From: Actinoallomurus sp048498315
GTDB taxonomy: Bacteria; Actinomycetota; Actinomycetes; Streptosporangiales; Streptosporangiaceae
DNA length: 58,526 nt
Reading direction: 5' to 3'
Assembly: GCA_048498315.1 (NCBI GenBank)
Contig: JBEHYF010000014.1
Span: 1 to 58,526, forward strand
The translations under genes and the position numbers were made by a program. This document shows, piece after piece, positions 42,492-51,269 of the stretch (its first letter is position 1; each line of letters starts with the position of its first letter). The notes below the pieces were generated by a model. That model had not been told where the DNA came from. It searched no databases and saw only the letters and a program-made list of their open reading frames with translations.

Positions 42492-44582
42492 TCAGTCGTA
42501 CCGTCCCGCCGGGGTGGACGGCGTCTCTCCCCGGCACAACGCGAGCACGGCCGAACCGTACCGTTCCAGCTTGACCGCTCCGACACCGGGGATGGCGGCC
42601 AGCTCCGCCTCGGACGCGGGCGCGCGTTCGGCGATGGCCTGCAGCGTGGCGTCGGTGAACACGACGTACGCGGGGATCTTGTGCTCCTTGGAGGTGGCCA
42701 GGCGCCACTCCTTCATGCGCACGAGCAGGTCCTCGTCGTAGTCGGCGGGGCAGCTCTCGCAGCGGCCGAGCTTGCGCTCGATGGCCGCGGTCAGCGGCCG
42801 CCCGCACACCCGGCACGGCTGTGGGCCCTTGGCGCCCGGGTGGCGCTTGGACCGGTCGACCCGCGGCGGGCCCTCGCGCTCGGGGGCGAGGCCGTCGAGG
42901 AAGCGGGACCGGCGGCGGCCCTTGCGACCGCCGGGCGAGCGGGCCAGCGACCACGACAGGGTCAGGTGCTCGCGGGCGCGGGTCACCCCCACGTACAGCA
43001 GCCGTCGCTCCTCCTCGACCTGGTCGGGGTTCTTCTCCGCGTAGACGATCGGCAGGAAGCCCTCCAGCAGGCCGACGATGAACACGGCGTCCCATTCGAG
43101 GCCCTTGGCGGTGTGCAGGGTGGCCAGCGTGACGCTCTCCAGCGCGGGCGCGTGCTGGGCGTTGGCCCGATCCTCCAGCTCCGCGACGAACTCGGGCAGG
43201 CCCGCGCCCGGCCGCTCGGCGGCGACGTCCTCGGCGAGCTGGGCGAGGGCGGCCAGCGACTCCCAGCGCTCCCGCGCCGCCCCGCGGCCCTCCGGAGCGC
43301 GCTCGGTGAGGCCGGCGCCCGCCAGCACGTCGCGTACGACGCGGACCAGCGGCTCATCGCCGGCCGATCGGGCGGCGCCGCGCAGCAGCATCACCGCCTG
43401 CCGCACCTCGGCGCGCTCGAAGAACCGCTCCGCGCCCTTCACGACGTACGGCAGGCCGGCGTCGGCGAACGCCTGCTCGTACGGCTCGGACTGGGCGTTG
43501 GTGCGGAACAGCACCGCGATCTCGCGGGCCGGCACGCCGTCCTCGATGAGGGCGCGGGCCTGCCGGGCGACGTCCTCGGCCTCGGCGACCTCGTCGTCGT
43601 ACTCGTGGAAGGCGGGCTCGGGCCCGGCGGGCCGCTGCGCGACGAGCTCGAGGCGGTGGCGCCGCGCGTCGCCGCGCGCCTGGGCGAGCACGCCGTTGGC
43701 GAGGTTCACCACCTGTGGCGTGGAGCGGTAGTCACGGACCAGCTTCACGACCTTCGCGCCGGGATGCTCGACGGTGAAGCCGAGGAGGTACGACGGGGTG
43801 GCGCCGGTGAAGGAGTAGATCGTCTGGTTCGGGTCGCCGACGACGCACAGGTCGTCGCGCTCGCCGAGCCAGGCGTCCAGCAGCAGCTTCTGCAGCGGGT
43901 TGACGTCCTGGAACTCGTCGACGACGAAGTAGCGGTACTGGTCGCGGACCTGGTTCGCCACCTCGGGGTATTCGGTGAGGATCGCCGCGGTCAGCTCCAG
44001 CATGCCCTCGAAGTCGAGCATGTTGCGCTCGCGGCGCAGCCGCTCGTACGCCTCGTAGAGCCGGGACATGTCGGCCGCCTCGGCCGGCGGTGTGCGGCCG
44101 GCCTTGGCGGCTGCGGCGGCGTAGTCGCCGGGGCGGGTCTGGGTGACCTTGGCCCACTCGATCTCGGCGGCGGCGTCGCGCAGCTCCGTACGTCCCATCG
44201 ACAGGCGGCAGGCCCGCGCGGCCTCGGCGACCAGGCCGAGCTTGGACTCCACCAGCCGGGGCGGCTCCCCGCCGATCACCTTCGGCCAGAAGTACACGAG
44301 CTGCTTCAACGCCGCCGAGTGGAACGTCCGCGCCTGCACGCCCGGCGCGCCGAGCTGCCGCAGCCGCGCGCGCAGCTCGCCGGCCGCGCGCGTGGTGAAG
44401 GTCACCGCCAGCACGCGCTGCGGCGCGACGACGCCGGTCAGCACCGCGTACGCGATGCGATGGGTGATCGCGCGGGTCTTGCCGGTGCCCGCGCCGGCCA
44501 GCACGCACACCGGCCCGCGCGTCGCCTCGGCGACCTCCCGCTGCTCCGGATCGAGGCCCGCCAGCACCTGCTCCGCCTCCAT
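42492..44582 (-). CDS. uvrD2: ATP-dependent DNA helicase UvrD2
   Basis: A 696-residue superfamily 1 helicase with the actinobacterial UvrD2 layout. Walker A is VLAGAGTGKTRAITHRIA, motif II YFVVDEFQDVNPLQ, motif III VVGDPNQTIYSFTGATP, and motif VI LLYVGVTRAREHLTL. A four-cysteine zinc module follows (CRVCGRPL ... GRCESC), then a C-terminal HRDC domain (ASEAELAAIPGVGAVKLERY). ATG 44582 sits behind AAAGGAGGTG. Counterpart of M. tuberculosis Rv3198c, divergent from mycoredoxin as there. Confidence 0.94.
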   Translation of the reverse strand: MEAEQVLAGLDPEQREVAEATRGPVCVLAGAGTGKTRAITHRIAYAVLTGVVAPQRVLAVTFTTRAAGELRARLRQLGAPGVQARTFHSAALKQLVYFWPKVIGGEPPRLVESKLGLVAEAARACRLSMGRTELRDAAAEIEWAKVTQTRPGDYAAAAAKAGRTPPAEAADMSRLYEAYERLRRERNMLDFEGMLELTAAILTEYPEVANQVRDQYRYFVVDEFQDVNPLQKLLLDAWLGERDDLCVVGDPNQTIYSFTGATPSYLLGFTVEHPGAKVVKLVRDYRSTPQVVNLANGVLAQARGDARRHRLELVAQRPAGPEPAFHEYDDEVAEAEDVARQARALIEDGVPAREIAVLFRTNAQSEPYEQAFADAGLPYVVKGAERFFERAEVRQAVMLLRGAARSAGDEPLVRVVRDVLAGAGLTERAPEGRGAARERWESLAALAQLAEDVAAERPGAGLPEFVAELEDRANAQHAPALESVTLATLHTAKGLEWDAVFIVGLLEGFLPIVYAEKNPDQVEEERRLLYVGVTRAREHLTLSWSLARSPGGRKGRRRSRFLDGLAPEREGPPRVDRSKRHPGAKGPQPCRVCGRPLTAAIERKLGRCESCPADYDEDLLVRMKEWRLATSKEHKIPAYVVFTDATLQAIAERAPASEAELAAIPGVGAVKLERYGSAVLALCRGETPSTPAGRYD

Positions 44583-44715
44583 CGCACCTCCTTTCCCACC
44601 ATTCTCATCCTCGCAGGCGCCGGGGACGCCCGCGCCGTGATCGGCGGACCGGGAATGCGGCGGTGCGGGCCGTTGTTGCCCACGAGCGCCGATGTTCCAG
44701 CGGGGAAGGAGCGCC

Positions 44716-44982
44716 ATGACCGCAGCCACGACCGGTCAGCTGACGATGTACACCACCACGTGGTGCGGCTTCTGCCGCCGTCTCAAGACCCAGCTCGCCC
44801 GCGACGGCATCGAGATGGTCGAGGTCGACATCGAGCGCGACCCGGCCGCCGCCGAGTTCGTGATGAGCGTCAACGGCGGCAACCAGACGGTGCCGACGGT
44901 CGTGTTCCCCGATGGGACGGTCGTGACGAACCCGTCCGCCAAGGACGTCAAGAAGCGCCTCGCTGCCGCGAACGGCGCCTGA
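44716..44982 (+). CDS. Mycoredoxin (glutaredoxin-like)
   Basis: An 88-residue thioredoxin-fold protein: MYTTTWCGFCRRLKTQLARD carries the CxxC active site (CGFC), and QTVPTVVFPDGTVVTNPSA the cis-Pro and thiol-binding region. In actinobacteria, mycoredoxin-1 reduces mycothiol mixed disulfides. GGAAGGAG precedes the ATG. The position beside uvrD2 matches M. tuberculosis Rv3198A. It is the last backbone gene before the second accessory block. Confidence 0.92.
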   Translation: MTAATTGQLTMYTTTWCGFCRRLKTQLARDGIEMVEVDIERDPAAAEFVMSVNGGNQTVPTVVFPDGTVVTNPSAKDVKKRLAAANGA

Positions 44983-45000
44983 TGCGGCTCGGTGCCGCGC

Positions 45001-46020
45001 TCAGCGGGTGGACGACAGGCCGGTGATGACGACCTTGCCGATCGGGCGGTCCTCCACCACGTGGCGTAGCGCCTCGCCGACCGCCTCCAGCGGGTAGATC
45101 GAGTCGATCACCGGGCTGATCCGTCCGGTGACCAGCAGCTCGACGATCGTCGACCAGGCGGCGTTCGCCTGCGCCGCGCCCACGGCGAACAGCGAGAAGC
45201 CGTGGAGGGTCAGGCGGCGGCGGACGACCTCGCCGATCGGTAGCGGGGTGCTGTACCCGCTCGCACAGCCGACCAGCACGACGTGGCCGCCGTCGGCCAT
45301 CGACGCGATGATCTGCGCGGTCAGCGCCCCGCCGACGCCGTCGACGGCGACGTCGACGCCGGGCGCGAACGCGGCGCTCAGCCCGCCGGGGAGCCCGTCG
45401 CGTTCCAGGTCGACCACCTCGATGCCGGCCGCCCACGGCGCGGCGCGCACGGCCTCGGCCTTAGCCGTGCTGCCCGCGCCGCCGGCCACCGCCGCCGCGC
45501 CGAGGGCCCGGGCGAGCTGCGCGGTCGCGTTGCCGACGCTGCCGCCGACACCGGGCGCGAAGACCCGCCGGCCCGGCAGGAAACCGGCCGTCTGCAGGGC
45601 GAGCAGCCCGGTCAGGTACGCGATCGGCACGGCCGCCGCCACCTCGTCGGAGACGTTCACCGGGATGGTGGCCAGGTTCCGCGCGGGGACCACCGTGTAC
45701 TCGGCCATGGTGCCGTCCGCGGTCACACCGCCGCTTCCGGCGAAGAACATCACGCGCGTGCCGGCCGGCCATTGCCCGCCGGGGTCGGCCGCGACGATCC
45801 CGGCGCCCTCGCCGCCCAGGATCAGCGGCAGCCGGCCTGGTTCGACCGGGCCGCCGGCCGCGGGCGGGCGGCCGGTCGCGACGCAGTGGTCCAGCGGCGT
45901 CACGCCCGCCGCGGTGACCTGGACCAGCACCTCGCCGTCGCGGGGCCGCGGCTCGTCGACGTGTTCGATCCGTACGTCGGTGGTGCGATCAGTGATCGGA
46001 TAAGCGCGCGCGGCCTTCAT
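45001..46020 (-). CDS. Quinone oxidoreductase-like MDR family protein
   Basis: A 339-residue zinc-independent medium-chain dehydrogenase. GroES-like start with VLVQVTAAGVTPLDHCVATG, cofactor fold RRVFAPGVGGSVGNATAQLA, and the DVAVDGVGGALTAQIIASMA segment. It lacks the Cys zinc ligands of alcohol dehydrogenases. Probably NADPH-dependent reduction of quinones or enones. It is divergent from the DeoR gene across a 337-base region with tandem repeats. Convergent with mycoredoxin. Confidence 0.88.
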   Translation of the reverse strand: MKAARAYPITDRTTDVRIEHVDEPRPRDGEVLVQVTAAGVTPLDHCVATGRPPAAGGPVEPGRLPLILGGEGAGIVAADPGGQWPAGTRVMFFAGSGGVTADGTMAEYTVVPARNLATIPVNVSDEVAAAVPIAYLTGLLALQTAGFLPGRRVFAPGVGGSVGNATAQLARALGAAAVAGGAGSTAKAEAVRAAPWAAGIEVVDLERDGLPGGLSAAFAPGVDVAVDGVGGALTAQIIASMADGGHVVLVGCASGYSTPLPIGEVVRRRLTLHGFSLFAVGAAQANAAWSTIVELLVTGRISPVIDSIYPLEAVGEALRHVVEDRPIGKVVITGLSSTR

Positions 46021-46210
46021 TCGTCCCCCCGAATACCGACGGGGATACCCGTTCCGCGGGCGCGGCACGCATGGGCCGCCGCGGCCCACGGCCGCCCCTG
46101 GCGTGACCCGAAGGCAGAACGGCGCAGGGGTCTGGCGGCGGGCCGCGGTGGCGGCGACACGGGAGGGCGGCGCGGCCGAGGCCGGTCGCCGGGCACCGCG
46201 AGCCGCTGAA

Positions 46211-46286
46211 CGAAGCCGGGTGCCGACGAAACCAGGGGCTGACCGAACCAGGGCGGTGGCGAAACCGGGCTGGTGACGGAAATGCG
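46211..46286. repeat. Five degenerate repeats at 16-17-bp spacing
   Basis: Units resembling CGAAACCRGG begin at 46211, 46227, 46244, 46260 and, weaker, 46277, so spacing is about one and a half helical turns. They lie between the divergent MDR and DeoR genes. The rest of 46021-46357 holds no gene. GTGAAACAAC at 46345-46354, just before the DeoR start, resembles bases at the PTS operon promoter. Confidence 0.5.
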
Positions 46287-46357
46287 CGCCGCTTGACCGC
46301 GCATGCCGGTCGCGGTAAACAAAGCTGAACCCACACGAACGGCAGTGAAACAACGTC

Positions 46358-47119
46358 ATGTACGCCGAAGAGCGACAGCAAGAGATCCTCCGCCGCACGC
46401 GCGAGGCCGGCCGGGTCGACGTCGTGTCGCTGGCCGAGGACTTCGGCGTCACGATGGAGACCATCCGCCGCGACCTGACCGTCCTCGAACGCGCGGGCGC
46501 CGTCCGCCGCGTGCACGGCGGGGCGATCTCGGTCGAGCGGCTGGGCTTCGAGCCGGCGCTGGCGGCCCGCGACGCCGTCATGACCGCCGAGAAGGAACGC
46601 ATCGCCAAGGCCGCGCTCGCCGAGCTGCCCGCAGACGGTTCCGTCATCATCGACGCCGGCTCGACTACGGGGCGGCTGGTGCAGGCGCTGCCCGCCGACC
46701 GGGAGCTGACGGTCATCGTCAACTCGCCGCCGCTGGCGACGGTCCTGGCGACCCGTGCCAACCTCAACGTGATCATGCTGGGCGGCCGCGTGCGCGGCCG
46801 TACGCTCGCCACCGTCGACGACTGGGCGATGCGGCCGCTCGACCGGCTCCGCGTCGACGTGGCGTTCATGGGTACCAATGGCTGCTCGGTCGAGGTCGGC
46901 CTGACCACGCCCGACCCGGCAGAGGCGGCCATGAAGGAGGCCATGATCAGGGCGGCGCGGCGCAGCGTCGTGCTGCTGGACCACACCAAGGTGGGTAACG
47001 ACTACCTCGCCAGGTTCGCCACCCTCGCCGAGGTCAGCGTTCTGATCACCGACACCGGTCTGGACAGCGGACTGGCCGCGGAGCTCGCCGCCGCCGGCCC
47101 GGAGGTCGTCCGCGTCTGA
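46358..47119 (+). CDS. DeoR/GlpR family sugar-phosphate regulator
   Basis: A 253-residue DeoR-type repressor. The helix-turn-helix is VVSLAEDFGVTMETIRRDLT with the following VRRVHGGAI. The sugar-phosphate isomerase-like effector domain shows DGSVIIDAGSTTGRLVQALP, NVIMLGGRVRGRTLATV and DVAFMGTNGCSVEVGLTTPD. Such proteins sense phosphorylated sugars made by a PTS. It is convergent with the enzyme I gene, the distal end of the PTS operon, and probably controls that operon from the promoter near 53.55 kb. Confidence 0.9.
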   Translation: MYAEERQQEILRRTREAGRVDVVSLAEDFGVTMETIRRDLTVLERAGAVRRVHGGAISVERLGFEPALAARDAVMTAEKERIAKAALAELPADGSVIIDAGSTTGRLVQALPADRELTVIVNSPPLATVLATRANLNVIMLGGRVRGRTLATVDDWAMRPLDRLRVDVAFMGTNGCSVEVGLTTPDPAEAAMKEAMIRAARRSVVLLDHTKVGNDYLARFATLAEVSVLITDTGLDSGLAAELAAAGPEVVRV

Positions 47120-47142
47120 CCCGCCCGGCCTCCCCGCCATCG

Positions 47143-47183
47143 CCGGCGGGTCCGGCCGAAGCGTTCCCGGCCGGACCCGCCGG
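47143..47183. terminator. Hairpin terminator after the DeoR gene
   Basis: CCGGCGGGTCCGGCCG and its exact complement form a 16-bp stem around a 9-base loop, 24 bases past the DeoR stop and between convergent genes. AGCGTTCCCGGCCGG is repeated directly at 47160 and 47184. Confidence 0.7.
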
Positions 47184-47209
47184 AGCGTTCCCGGCCGGTG
47201 GTGGGACGC

Positions 47210-47233
47210 CGCGTACGCCCGAGGGCGTACGCG
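47210..47233 (-). terminator. Hairpin terminator after the PTS operon
   Basis: CGCGTACGCCC and GGGCGTACGCG form an 11-bp stem with almost no loop, starting six bases after the enzyme I stop on the minus strand. No T tract follows. Confidence 0.55.
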
Positions 47234-47238
47234 GGCTC

Positions 47239-49203
47239 TCAGTGCGCCGCGTCGCCGAGGACGGCGGCGCGAGCGCCGGCGGCGTCGTCGGCGCGCAGGG
47301 CGCGTGCCGCCATGACGCGGCATTCCTCCAGGTCGTGCGCTGCAAGGCGCGCCCGCACGACGGGCACGGCGCGGGGGCTCATCGACAGCTTCGTCACGCC
47401 CAGGCCGGCCAGCACGGGCGCGAGCTCCGGATCTGCCGCGGCCTCGCCGCACACGCCCACCGGCGTGCCGGAGTCGCGGCCGGCGTCGGCGCAGGCGGCG
47501 ACGAGGGCGAGCAGGGCCGGCTGCCAGGGGTCGAGCAGGTCGGCCAGGTCGCCACTCTGCCGGTCGGCGGCGAGCGTGTACTGGCTGAGGTCGTTGGTGC
47601 CGATGCTGAGGAAGTCGGCGACCGCGCAGAGCCGCGCGGCCCGCAGCGCCGCCGCCGGCACCTCGACCATGACACCCGCCGTGGCCAGGCCGTGCGCGCG
47701 CGCCCGCTCGACGAAGGCGGCCGCCTCCACCGGCGTGGAGACCATCGGCGCCATGACCCAGACGTCGGCCTGCGCGCCGGTGGCGGCCCGTGCGATCGCG
47801 GCGAGCTGCGTGTCGAGCACGTCCGGCCGACACCGTGCGACCCGCAGGCCGCGCACGCCGAGCGCCGGGTTCGGCTCCTCCGGCAGACCCAGGAACGGCA
47901 GCGGCTTGTCCGCACCGGCGTCCAGCGTCCGCACGACGACGGTGCGCTCGCCGACGCGGCGGAACACCGCCGCATACGCGGCCGCCTGCTCGTCGAGCCC
48001 GGGCGGGTCGCGGCGGTCGAGGAACAGGAACTCGGTGCGGAACAGACCCACCCCGGCGATGCCATCGAGGTCGAGTCCGTCCAGGTCGGCGGCCGAGCCG
48101 ATGTTGACCATCAGGTCGATCGGATACCCGTCGGCGGTCCGGCCCGGTCCGCGGCCCGCGGCGAGCCGGGACCGTTCGGCGGCAGCGCGCGCCCGTACCT
48201 CCGCTGCCTCGTCCGCGCCGACGCCGGACCGCACCTCCCCTGTCGCCCCGTCGACCGTCGCGAGGACGCCGTCCGGGACGTCGAGCACGCCGGCGCAGCC
48301 GACAACGGCGGGCAGGCCGAGCGCGCGGGCGAGGATGGCGGTGTGGCTGGTCGGCCCGCCGCGCTCGGTCACCAGCGCCAGCACGGTCCGCGGGTCGAGC
48401 CCGGCCGTGTCGGCGGGCGCGAGGTCGTCGGCGACCAGCACGTACGGGTGACCGGGCGTGGGCAGGCCGGGCGTCGGGCGGCCGAGCGCGGCGGCGATCG
48501 CGCGATGGGCGATGTCGTCCAGGTCGGCGGCGCGCTCGCCCAGATGGCCGCCGATGCTCGCGAGGATCTCCCGGTGCTCGTCGAAGGCGCCGCGGAGGGC
48601 GTGCGGAGCGTCCGCGCCGTCGCGCACGCGCGCGGCGATCCCGTCGCGCAGCGCCGGATCGTCGGCGATCATTGCGAGGGCTTCGAGGATGTCGCGGGCC
48701 GCGCGGGTCGCGGCCTCGGCGCGGGCGCGCAGGTCGGCCGCTGCCGCCGCCAGCCCGCGCTCCGCCGCGGCGATCTCGGTGTCCGGGTCGGTGACCCGGC
48801 GTGGCTCGGGCAGGTCCGGTGGCGGCGTCATCCGCGCCACCGGACCCGCGGCGATGCCCGCCCCGACCCCCACCCCGCGCAGCACCCTGACGCCGCCCGG
48901 CGCCGACCCGCCCGGCGCCGCCTGCGCGACCGGATCGGCGCCGTACGGCCCCGGGCCGGCGACCTGATCGCACGCGGCCGGACCGGGATCCGCCCCGCCG
49001 GTCACCGATTGCCCAAGCGCCTCGTTCGTGGCGTTCCCCGACGCGGCCTGGCCGATGACCGTCACCGCCTCGCCCGCCGCGGGCCGGGCCGTTTCCGGCG
49101 CGCGTGCCGCCCCGCCCGTACCCAGAACCTGTGCCGTGGTGTCCGCCGACGCGCGGATGCCGGAGCCGGGGGCCCGGGCGTCCGGTCCGCTCGGGTCAGG
49201 CAC
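47239..49203 (-). CDS. ptsI: PTS enzyme I (phosphoenolpyruvate-protein phosphotransferase)
   Basis: Takes phosphate from PEP and passes it to HPr. The full frame is 654 residues, about 100 longer than usual: a Gly/Ala/Pro-rich extension precedes the normal N terminus (VRVLRGVGVGAGIAAGPVAR). Catalytic His is in RGGPTSHTAILARALGLPAV; the PEP-binding domain has GLFRTEFLFLDR, VVVRTLDAGADKPLPFL, FLSIGTNDLSQYTLAADR and GVCGEAAADPELAP. GTG 49203 overlaps the HPr stop as GTGCCTGA, but an internal GTG near 48885 would give a standard enzyme. Last gene of the PTS operon. Confidence 0.92.
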   Translation of the reverse strand: MPDPSGPDARAPGSGIRASADTTAQVLGTGGAARAPETARPAAGEAVTVIGQAASGNATNEALGQSVTGGADPGPAACDQVAGPGPYGADPVAQAAPGGSAPGGVRVLRGVGVGAGIAAGPVARMTPPPDLPEPRRVTDPDTEIAAAERGLAAAAADLRARAEAATRAARDILEALAMIADDPALRDGIAARVRDGADAPHALRGAFDEHREILASIGGHLGERAADLDDIAHRAIAAALGRPTPGLPTPGHPYVLVADDLAPADTAGLDPRTVLALVTERGGPTSHTAILARALGLPAVVGCAGVLDVPDGVLATVDGATGEVRSGVGADEAAEVRARAAAERSRLAAGRGPGRTADGYPIDLMVNIGSAADLDGLDLDGIAGVGLFRTEFLFLDRRDPPGLDEQAAAYAAVFRRVGERTVVVRTLDAGADKPLPFLGLPEEPNPALGVRGLRVARCRPDVLDTQLAAIARAATGAQADVWVMAPMVSTPVEAAAFVERARAHGLATAGVMVEVPAAALRAARLCAVADFLSIGTNDLSQYTLAADRQSGDLADLLDPWQPALLALVAACADAGRDSGTPVGVCGEAAADPELAPVLAGLGVTKLSMSPRAVPVVRARLAAHDLEECRVMAARALRADDAAGARAAVLGDAAH

Positions 49204-49480
49204 CGGCCGGTTCCTCGGCGTCGAGGTCGCGGGCGAGAAGGGCCGCCAGCGCGTCGAGGGCGGCGTCGGCGCCGGGACCGTCGGCCTCCAGGGTGACCTT
49301 CGCGCCAGGGCCGGCGCCCAGGGACAGCACCGCCAGCATGCTCGCGGCGGGCACCGCCTTGCCGTCGCCGAGGCGGATGCGCACCGGCACCCCCTGGTCG
49401 GCGGCGGCCTTGACGAACAGCGCCGCGGGCCGGGCGTGCAGGCCGCTACGGGAGGCGATGGTCACGGTTCGCTCGGGCAT
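49196..49480 (-). CDS. ptsH: HPr family phosphocarrier protein
   Basis: A 94-residue phosphocarrier. The phosphorylated His is in ASRSGLHARPAALFVKAA. VPAASMLAVLSLGAGPG holds the serine equivalent to regulatory Ser46 and the conserved glycines. A short acidic tail (DLDAEEPAGA) extends past the usual end. It relays phosphate from enzyme I to the IIA protein encoded in the same operon, so this PTS is self-sufficient. Confidence 0.94.
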   Translation of the reverse strand: MPERTVTIASRSGLHARPAALFVKAAADQGVPVRIRLGDGKAVPAASMLAVLSLGAGPGAKVTLEADGPGADAALDALAALLARDLDAEEPAGA

Positions 49481-49494
49481 GTCCGGTCCTCGTT

Positions 49495-50529
49495 TCAGGG
49501 CTCGATGGTGACCTTGATGGCGGTGCCGCGGGCGACGATGTCGATGCCGTCCAGGACGGCGTCGAGCGGCAGGTGATGGGTGATCAGGTCGGCGACGGGC
49601 ACGGCACCGGAGGCGATCAGCTCCAGGGCGCGGGCGTTGTGCGCGGGGCTGGACCCGTTCGCGCCGACGATCGTCAGCTCGCGGTAGTGCACGAGGTTGG
49701 AGTCGCAGGAGATGATCGGGTCGTCCTTCGGCAGCCCGCCGAAGAAGCTGATCCGGCCCTGCCTGGCGGTCATCTGCAGCGCCTGCTCCTGGGCCGCGCC
49801 GGACGCCGCCGCGGTGACCACGACGTCGGCACCGCGGCCGTCGGTGAGCTTGAGCACCTGGTCGACCAGGTCGGTCCCGGTGAGGGCGGCGTCGGGCCGT
49901 ACCCGCTCGGCGGACATGGCCAGCCGCTCGGCGTTGAGGTCGGCGAGGAGAACGCGGCCGGCGCCGCGCGAGCGGGCGAGCCGTACGTGCAGGCAGCCGA
50001 TCGGGCCGGCGCCGATGACGACGACGTCGTCGCCGGTGCCGACGCGGGCCAGTTCCTGGCCGTTGAGCACGCACGCGAGCGGCTCGGCCACCGACGCCTC
50101 GGCGAACCCGAGCCCGTCCGGAATCCGGTTGAGGCCGTTCACGGCGAGGACCCCGGCGGGCACGACCATGAACTCGGCGAACCCGCCGTCGTAGTGGTAA
50201 CCCATCGACTCCTGGTTCGGGCACACCGTCAGGTGGCCGCGCCGGCACTCCTCGCACTGCCCGCACGGGATCGCGGCGATGACCTGCACCCGGTCGCCGG
50301 GTGCCCAGCCGGTGACGTCCGCTCCGGTCGCGACCACCTCGCCGGCGATCTCGTGGCCCATGACGCGGGGCGGCCGGATGTGGTGGTGGCCGAACCGCCA
50401 GATCTTCACGTCGGTGCCGCAGGTCGAGCAGTTGCGGACCCTGATCTTGACGTCGCCGGGCCCGGGAGCCGGCTCGGCGGCGTCCTCGATGCGGATGTCC
50501 CCGGGCGCGTGGAAACGGGCGACCTTCAC
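49495..50529 (-). CDS. Zinc-dependent polyol/alcohol dehydrogenase
   Basis: A 344-residue medium-chain dehydrogenase. Catalytic zinc ligands are Cys of NCSTCGTDVKIW and the GHE of PRVMGHEIAGEVV; the structural zinc site is PCGQCEECRRGHLTVC. The cofactor loop is VVVIGAGPIGCLHVRLARS followed by an Asp-Leu, suggesting NAD. Located between IIA and HPr, it probably oxidises the polyol phosphate delivered by the PTS to a ketose phosphate, in place of a classical MtlD. GTG 50529 overlaps the IIA stop. Confidence 0.88.
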   Translation of the reverse strand: MKVARFHAPGDIRIEDAAEPAPGPGDVKIRVRNCSTCGTDVKIWRFGHHHIRPPRVMGHEIAGEVVATGADVTGWAPGDRVQVIAAIPCGQCEECRRGHLTVCPNQESMGYHYDGGFAEFMVVPAGVLAVNGLNRIPDGLGFAEASVAEPLACVLNGQELARVGTGDDVVVIGAGPIGCLHVRLARSRGAGRVLLADLNAERLAMSAERVRPDAALTGTDLVDQVLKLTDGRGADVVVTAAASGAAQEQALQMTARQGRISFFGGLPKDDPIISCDSNLVHYRELTIVGANGSSPAHNARALELIASGAVPVADLITHHLPLDAVLDGIDIVARGTAIKVTIEP

Positions 50530-50972
50530 CGGCTGACTTCCTCTCCGTCCGGCTGCAGCAGCCGGATCACTTCGTCGACGTCGTTGCTCTCGCGCAGCGC
50601 ACGGGCGCGTTCGGGGTCCATGAGGATCTGCGCGAGCTCGGACAGGATCCGCACGTGGCCGTCGCCCTGGGCGGCGATGCCGACGCACAGGGCGACCCGC
50701 TCGCCGCCCCAGTCGACCCCGGCGGGGAAACGCAGCACGCACAGCGTGTCGCGGTGCACCAGATCCTTGCCGGCGAGGGTGCCGTGCGGGATGGCCACGC
50801 CCTCGCCGACATACGTGGAGACGGACCGCTCGCGTTCGACCATCGCGTCGATGTATCCCGGCTCGGCCGCGCCGGCCGCGACGAGCGCCCGCCCGCACTG
50901 GCGGATCGCATCGTCGCGGTCGGTCGCGGCCGCGTCGAGCCGGACGGCCGATCGGTCCAGCAGGTCAGGCAC
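50526..50972 (-). CDS. PTS IIA component, mannitol/fructose type
   Basis: A 148-residue IIA protein receiving phosphate from HPr. The active His is in STYVGEGVAIPHGTLAGKDL, and the EIIA-2 fold shows RFPAGVDWGGERVALCVGIA and HVRILSELAQILMDPE. GTG 50972 overlaps the IIB stop in the sequence GTGCCTGA, identical to the HPr/enzyme I junction. In enteric MtlA this domain is fused to IICB; here it is separate. Confidence 0.91.
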   Translation of the reverse strand: MPDLLDRSAVRLDAAATDRDDAIRQCGRALVAAGAAEPGYIDAMVERERSVSTYVGEGVAIPHGTLAGKDLVHRDTLCVLRFPAGVDWGGERVALCVGIAAQGDGHVRILSELAQILMDPERARALRESNDVDEVIRLLQPDGEEVSR

Positions 50973-51264
50973 CGATCTCGCCGCCGTTCTTGATGGCCGT
51001 GACGAGGCCGTTCACCGCCGGGTCGCCGAGGAACACCTGGAAGGTGACGATCGGCTTGTCCGGCGCGCCGGCGCGAGCGCGGGCAGCCAGGCCCGCGTGG
51101 CAGACGACCACGTCGGCGTCGGGGGGAATGGAGTTCACCGGCGTGTGCTCGACCTTGACGTTCTGCTTCTTGAGCTCCTTGCGGAGCCGGCTCGCCAGCA
51201 TGACGCTGCTGCCCATGCCGGCGTCGCAGGCGACGACGAGCTTGCGGACGTTCCTGCCGTTCAT
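50965..51264 (-). CDS. PTS IIB component, mannitol type
   Basis: A 99-residue IIB protein: KLVVACDAGMGSSVMLASRL carries the phosphorylated Cys in its CDAGMGSS loop, and ADVVVCHAGLAARARAG and VTFQVFLGDPAVNGLV complete the fold. ATG at 51264; a GTG three codons earlier overlaps the IIC stop. It transfers phosphate from IIA to the incoming polyol at IIC. Confidence 0.92.
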   Translation of the reverse strand: MNGRNVRKLVVACDAGMGSSVMLASRLRKELKKQNVKVEHTPVNSIPPDADVVVCHAGLAARARAGAPDKPIVTFQVFLGDPAVNGLVTAIKNGGEIGA

Positions 51265-51269
51265 CTGGA

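Noticed and set aside
45989..48973. 994-codon minus-strand frame across the MDR, DeoR and enzyme I genes
   Set aside because: Low-complexity Arg/Gly/Ala text without motifs, overlapping three recognisable genes; a product of high GC.
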